Part shown: positions 58,496-64,000 of the stretch, piece by piece | Numbering within the stretch: position 1 is the stretch's first letter | Layout: every line of letters begins with the position of its first letter | Assembly: GCA_027924585.1 (NCBI GenBank) | Contig: BSBM01000592.1 | Coordinates: 2,480,001-2,544,000 of the forward strand | Length of the DNA stretch: 64,000 nucleotides | Direction of reading: 5' to 3' | Source: Larix kaempferi | Lineage: Eukaryota; Streptophyta; Pinopsida; Pinales; Pinaceae | The notes under the pieces: generated by a model | Database searches by the model: none | Told to the model about the DNA's origin: nothing | Seen by the model: only the letters and a program-made list of their open reading frames with translations | Program-made: the position numbers and the translations under genes

Positions 58496-61400
58496 TCACT
58501 TCTTCCTCGAAGTGTCGTCAATCTGAAGAACACCAAGCCTCTCTCTGAAGTACTCGAACTTCACTCTAGCTAGTGGTTTCGTCAGCACATCTGCAACCTA
58601 CTCATCCGTCGCAACATACAGGAGCTTCACTGCTCCTCTCTATACCATATCCCTAATGTAGTGATATTTGATCTCAATATGCTTCGACCTGTCGTGGAAC
58701 ACCGGGTTCTCAAACAGCTTCACACAACTCTGGCTGTCACAAAAGATACCAGTAGCATCCAACGGGAGATCAAATAACTCATACAGTAGCTTCCGGAGCC
58801 ATACTGCCTCCACGGGGGCTTCACTCAATAAACTGCTATCATAGCATGTTCGTTCATGGCATATGAAACAATACCCCTAATTTCACTAAATATTGGAAAA
58901 TACCTTCCAAAATCGTTTTTTTAACCCCCCTCCCAATATGCCTTCCCAATTTAAAAAAACCCATATTTTCACTAGATATTGTATGTATCAATTTTTTCAT
59001 TAACATTTTTTATACCCCTTTATGTGTCTACCTAGTATATTGATATGATACCCCTCTTATGACCCCACATGCATTCTACAATGCACCTTGCTTCTTTTGA
59101 TGTATATTGTGGATGCACATTACTTCACCCACAATGTAATTACTCAACCACATATCATTATGATTTGCAACATCTAATGGTTTAATGAAGAGATAGGAGA
59201 TCACTTCTTGTATGTCACTAGAGCCAATGCACATTGTACAACATTTAGATTGCATGTTGCAGTTTCCCAATCACTAACTAAGCTTGTTGTGGGCTAGGTA
59301 TCCAAGCCCCTAGGGCTTGTAACAAGCTCTAGGAGGTTGACTAAACCTCCCAAGGCTTGTAATAGGCACGAGTGGTTGGGTATTCAAGCCTCCAAGGCCT
59401 ATCAAGGGCCTATAACAGGCCCTGGATGCTTAGAGCCTCCCAAGGCTATTGGTAACAACTGGCTGAGTGATATTGGCAACAATTGGCGGTCAATGACCAC
59501 TGTCTCTCGACTATGATCAACTAGAAACCCACTTCACCATGAAATCCCTGGACTCAAGCATGCCTTAAGATATGATTTCCCTGTGTAGTGGTAAGCCTAA
59601 GCCTTGCCTCAACTTGATTTCTCATCCGGTCGTGATCCCGCCATCTCCATGTGGCAGATATTTGTCAGCTCGCCCATATAAAAAAGACCCCAAAGTATTT
59701 TTGTCTTGTTACATTAAATAAAAAAAACTCGTTTCCCCTTAATATATACGCAATATAATTTTTAGGTTTTCATGAATATTTAATATCGCAATATGAATGA
59801 ACATGATATTATATTTCCTTCTAGTGAAGACCCCGTGACTTCCTCACAACTAGCTGAACAAGTTGCAACATACTCTGCTTCGGCTGTACTCAGTGCTATG
59901 TAGGACTACTTCCTGCTAAACCAAGATATCACACCTGATCCCATACTGAAGCAGCACCCAGATGTGCTCTTCCTATCTACAGCACTACCCGCCTAGTCCG
60001 AATCAACATAACCTTCTAGGTTAAACTTTTGATTCGCATCATACTTGAGCCCATAATCAACTGTACCCTTCAGGTACCTCAGAATATGCTTTACAGCAAC
60101 CAGGTGAACACCTCTTGGATCCGTCAGGAACTGGCTCAATGTGTTCACCGCAAAGCAAATATCTGGTCTTGTGTTCGTCAGGTACATCAAGGACCCATTC
60201 ATCTGACAATACACTGTGACATCAACCGGATCAGATGAAGCATCACACAAAAGCTTCAGGTTCGATGCCATAGGTGTGGTCATGGCCTTGCATTCCATCA
60301 TCCCGAACCTCTTCAGGATCTCCACTGCATACTTCCCTTGTCCAAGAAAGATTCCATCTATACTCTTCCACACCTCCATGCCTGGAAAATAGTGCATCAT
60401 CCCCAAGTCCTTCATCTCGAAATCAGCTACAAGCTTCCTCTTGGTATTGGCAATCAAACTATCATTACCTGTTACAAACAAATCATCTACATACAACAGT
60501 GTATCACAGGATTTCCTTCCTCAACCTTGTAGTAAAGGTTGGAATCCGCTTTACTCTTGGTAAAGCCCAAACTGGATAGAAAGTTGTCTATCCTACCATA
60601 CCAAGTCCTAGGAGCTTGCTTCAAACCATACAAGGATTTTTTCAACCTGCACACATATGACTTCCTGTCATGTGTCTCGAAACCAAGTGGATGCTCCACA
60701 TATACTTCCTCCTCGACTACACCATTCAAGAAAGCAGTCTTGAACTCCATCTAGTGTATCTTCCATTTCATCACAGCAGCCAGAGCAAGTACTGATCTAA
60801 TGGAATTGTATCTGGCTACAAGAGCAAAAGTTTCTTCATAGTCAATTTCTTCTTTCTGGGAGAAGCCACGATCTACAAATCTCACTTTGTATTTCGCTAT
60901 GCTGCCATCTGTAGCATGCTTGATCTTGTAGATCCATTTGGAAGTCACAACAAACTTCCCATCAGGTCTTGGGACCACATCCCAAACATCATTCTTCATG
61001 ATCGACTGATACTCCTCAACCATGGAATCCTTCCATTCTTTCTTCTTCGCTGCCTCTTCATAACTGGAAGGTTCTTTGTTTATAATATCACAGAGTAAAG
61101 CAACATAGCAGGTATGTGATCTAGTTCTCTTCTTTGCTTTGTGTTCTTCTTTTGGAATGCCATATCTTTTTGCATCTTGAATGAGCTCTCTAGCCCATGC
61201 AGGTTTTCTCTTGTGAGAGTCCTTCTCACAAGGTGGATCTACAAGTTCTTGCGGATCTTCAATTTCATGATCAACATCTGGAATTGCTTCAGTCATGGTA
61301 GTGTCTTGAAATCTGGTTTTCTTTGGTTCTTCATGATCTTCAACAGGTGTCTTCCTTGATTTGATGAATGCTGAGTTTTCATCAAATGTTACATCCCTGC

Positions 61401-63565
61401 TAACATCAATCTTCTTGAACCCTGGAAAGTATATTCTGTAAGCCTTTGAGCTTTCACTGTAACCCACAAAGATACCCTTCTTTCCTGAAGTATCTAGCTT
61501 GGTCCTCTTTTCCTTTGGGACATGAGTGTATACTGGACAACCAAATATTCTGAGATGGTTGACTTCGGGTTTCTTGCCAGAGAAAACCTCTTCTGGTGTC
61601 TTGTTGTCCAATCTCTTGTGTGGTGTTCTGTTATGCACATATACAGCTATCCTAGCTGCTTCTGCCCATAGATGCATAGGAAGATCCTGATCATGCAACA
61701 TTGTCCGTGCTGCTTCCATGATTGTTTGATTCTTACTTTCGGCAACTCCATTCTGTTGTGGATTGTAAGGAGCAGTCAACTCCCTCTTAATCCCTGAACC
61801 ACTGCATAACTTCTTGAAATCTCCTGAAGTGAATTCTCCACCAATGTCGGATCTGAAGGTCTTGATCTTCTTATCAGTTTTATTTTCCATCAAGGCTTTG
61901 AATTCCTTGAACTTATCAAGCACTTCATCCTTGTTCTTCAAGAAGTAAACCCAAGTCTTCCTGGAGAAGTCATCAATGAAAGAGACATAGTAACAATACC
62001 CACTTAGAGAACTGGATGACATCGGACCGCATACATCAGAGTGGATGATTTCCAAGATTCCTTTTGCCTTGCTTTCACTGCATGGAAATGCTTTCTTTAT
62101 GTTGTTCCTTTTGCACATCCTTTGCAAACACCTTCATGCTTTGTCTTGATTTCAAGAAGACCCTCTACAGCTTTGCTTGCAATTAGTAGTGCTCTATAGT
62201 GCACATGAGCAAGCCTTCTATGCCAAAGTTCACTTGGTTCCATGGATTCATGTACCATGGCATGTTCAGGTTGTCCCTTTAATTTATACAATCCTCCCTC
62301 TTGCTCTGCAATCACCATTGCATCATCTATAGTTTTACCTTTTGGCCACGTTAGGACTTGGCCATCTACAAATGCAACCCGCATGCCTTTTGCATCCAAT
62401 GTAGATATGGAGAGTAAGTTTTTCTTGAGCCCAGGTACATACAAAACATCTTTCATCTTCAAATACTTCCCAGAGTCTAGGTTGTAGGAGGCTTCACCAC
62501 TTCCCTTGATAGGGTATTGATAGTCATCCCCAAGTTTCACCTTATGGAGTGACTCATGTTAAGATAGACTTACAAAAAATTCTTTAAACCCAGTCATGTG
62601 TTTGGAAGCCCCACTATCAATAAGCCCATCATTACAACCATGAGAGATAGTACTTGTGAGAGCAGAGATTGGAACATATTCATCTTCGCTTGATGAGTCA
62701 TCACTTTCTTCTCTAGCCTTCTTCCTGGGGGAGTCATCATCCTTGGCAGCATGAGCATGATATTTCCTTTTGTTATTCTTCTTCTTCTTGTTTAATTTGT
62801 TGTTGTTGTTGTCCCTTTTGTTCTTGGGACAATCTGCAGCAAAGTGACCCTTCTCATTAAATGTGAAGCATCTTAGATCCTTCTTATTCTTTTGATGATA
62901 GTGAGTGGATCTCTTGTGCTGAGAGTGCTCCTTCTTAGGCTTGCTTCTTTTGGTGTGAGCTGCGAGAGCTCGGTCTTCACTTCCCATATTTTCTTCTGAG
63001 GCTACGAGCCTAGCCTCTTCTTGTGAACATTCCTCCCACAGTCTACTGAAGGAGATCAATTTCCTTCTTACACAAATCCCTTGAATAAAGGAATCCCATG
63101 ACCTAGGAAGGTCATTCAGAGTGGTCATGAAAATTTCACCATTCTCCACCATTTCATCCATAGCTTCAAGTTGTTCCTTGATCTGAGAGATCTTGGAGAA
63201 ATAGGATTGAATGGTCTCTCCATTCTGAAGCTTTACCCCTTCAACTGATTCCGTAGAGTCATCTTCTGATTTATGTTCTTCCCTTCAAACAGCTTGGTCA
63301 AATAGTCAAACATAGCCTTGGGTGTCTTTGGAGATGACACATGTGGAATGAGGTGGTCTTTAATAGAATCAGTAATGATCCTCTTTGCCTTGACCAAATT
63401 CTTCTTATGTAATGCCTTAGCCTCTTCTTCCTCTGGAACAAGAACCTCTTCTCTTATGTAAGTATCCAATTCATTTTCTTCCAGGATTAACCCAATCCTA
63501 TACTTCCAGGCTCGAAAGTTATCATCCCCTTCAAGCTTATCCTCAAGCTTGGTGTGGTGAGACAT
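58496..63565 (-). pseudogene. gag-pol: Copia-2 gag-pol, broken and interrupted
   Basis: The start is MSHHTKLEDKLEGDD at 63565, conserved with Copia-1. Gag runs to about 62900. The zinc knuckle reads CFTFNEKGHFAADC, so the second Cys is lost. Protease DSGASKHMTG is intact. Integrase (FIDDFSRKTWVY, RSDIGGEF in place of RSDNGGEF, NGVAESKN) covers about 61720-62240. Reverse transcriptase has YVDDLFVTG near 60490. RNase H follows and is split by the insertion at 58811-59837. Breaks: frameshifts near 63235, 62110 and 60500; stops at 62559-62561, 60751-60753, 59993-59995 and 59906-59908. It is more decayed than Copia-1. Confidence 0.95.
58811..59837. mobile_element. 1027 bp inverted-repeat DNA element, 8 bp target duplication
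   Basis: The left end is CACGGGGGCTTCACT and the right end, reverse-complemented, is CACGGGGTCTTCACT (14 of 15). Weaker similarity continues inward (ATCATAGCATGTTCGTTCAT against ATATCATGTTCATTCAT). The flanks ACTGCCTC (58803-58810) and ACTTCCTC (59838-59845) match at 7 of 8; Copia-1 has the uninterrupted ACTGCCTCAC at the same place. An 8 bp duplication fits the hAT superfamily, though the CACGG start is not a common hAT end. No transposase domain was seen, so it is non-autonomous. Confidence 0.85.
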
Positions 63566-64000
63566 CTTTAAAGAGTACTTCAAATGGAAATAGAAAAGAT
63601 TTAGGTCTTACCACTTGATTTGCAGAAATCCAGATCTGGAGCTGAACTAGGGTTTGTCAAAGAAACCCTAAAAATTCAAAATGTGAATTTCAACTTTCTG
63701 GAAGGATAGAAAGATGCACCTTGATGAGCTGATTAGCCTGGTATACTCAGAATTTGAGTTTTGCAAAGTTTCACCCTTTAGGAATTCCTTTTAGTCTTCC
63801 AGGATTCGTTGGGGAGGACCCTGAATTAGGGTTTGAGTTTTCCAGAGATTTACATAGCCACAAATATCGATCCAAAGCTCTAAACTTCGATTTTTCCAAG
63901 GAGCTTACAGCTATGTCTTCAGATTTTAGAAATTCCTATTTTTGTGGAAACCCTAATTTTTAGGGCCAAAACTGAAAGTGCTCAGAATTGAATTCTGATT
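63566..64000 (-). other. Copia-2 leader, truncated by the window
   Basis: Homologous to 6318-6878 of Copia-1. Open frames here are not conserved as proteins. It contains AAACCCTAA-type runs. Confidence 0.8.

Larger units (their letters stand above)
56472..64000 (-). mobile_element. Copia-2, 5' end beyond the window
   Basis: Minus-strand relative of Copia-1 and Copia-3. The 3' LTR is at 56472-57063, then a purine tract, a repeat-rich 3' region, gag-pol (58496-63565) and a leader reaching the window end. By comparison with Copia-1 the primer site would lie near 64138, so the 5' LTR is outside. An inverted-repeat element is inserted at 58811-59837. Confidence 0.95.

Noticed and set aside
63754-63963. 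69-codon plus-strand frame at the window end
   Set aside because: It is antisense to the Copia-2 leader, with homologous non-coding sequence in Copia-1 and Copia-3.
1-64000. tRNA, rRNA, organellar inserts or bacterial-type operons
   Set aside because: None was seen on reading both strands. The tRNA-like matches are short primer-binding sites only.

Overview
This window looks like nuclear DNA from a large, repeat-rich plant genome. The evidence is stacked LTR retrotransposons, a CACTA transposon with spliced-gene architecture, initiator-tRNA-Met primer sites and small inverted-repeat insertions. No bacterial, organellar or rRNA/tRNA gene was found. A conifer or other gymnosperm is my guess, from the element density and the style of the 511-codon reading frame; the sequence does not prove it.

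Layout, left to right. Positions 1-974 are the end of a Gypsy-like element and its LTR. Positions 975-13960 are a minus-strand CACTA (En/Spm) transposon with a dead nine-exon TNP2-type transposase gene. It is split by Copia-1 (5702-12988, target duplication GCCAA), whose gag-pol frame carries five nonsense codons and no frameshift. From 13961 to 35249 lies a minus-strand chain of a non-autonomous LTR family: internal part, LTR A, internal part, LTR B. LTR A is split by Copia-3 (15516-31564, target duplication ATAAG). Copia-3 is itself split by a 9.16 kb plus-strand element that encodes only Gag (17228-26391, target duplication GGAGG). The order of events can be read from the nesting: the LTR chain is oldest, then CACTA and Copia-3 entered it, then Copia-1 entered CACTA and the Gag-only element entered Copia-3.

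From 35250 to 56471 the DNA is older and more decayed. It holds a solo LTR with near-perfect target duplications (35581-36498), relics of a plus-strand gag with zinc knuckles (about 39080-39190) and of a plus-strand Copia pol (43270-46590, itself holding a 299 bp inverted-repeat insertion), and a 1.7 kb solo LTR (53774-55492) nested in another LTR. The one long intact reading frame outside recognisable transposons is a 511-codon minus-strand frame at 40386-41921 with a C-terminal coiled coil; its function is unknown. From 56472 to the window end lies Copia-2, a minus-strand relative of Copia-1 and Copia-3, hit in its RNase H region by a 1027 bp inverted-repeat element with an 8 bp target duplication.

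There is no operon-like or pathway-level cooperation here. The genes are those of mobile elements, nearly all inactivated. The most interesting points are the Gag-only element with its three kinds of tandem array, the conserved 90 bp arrays in the 3' regions of the Copia family, the recombinant LTR chain with an inverted LTR end, and the intact 511-codon frame.
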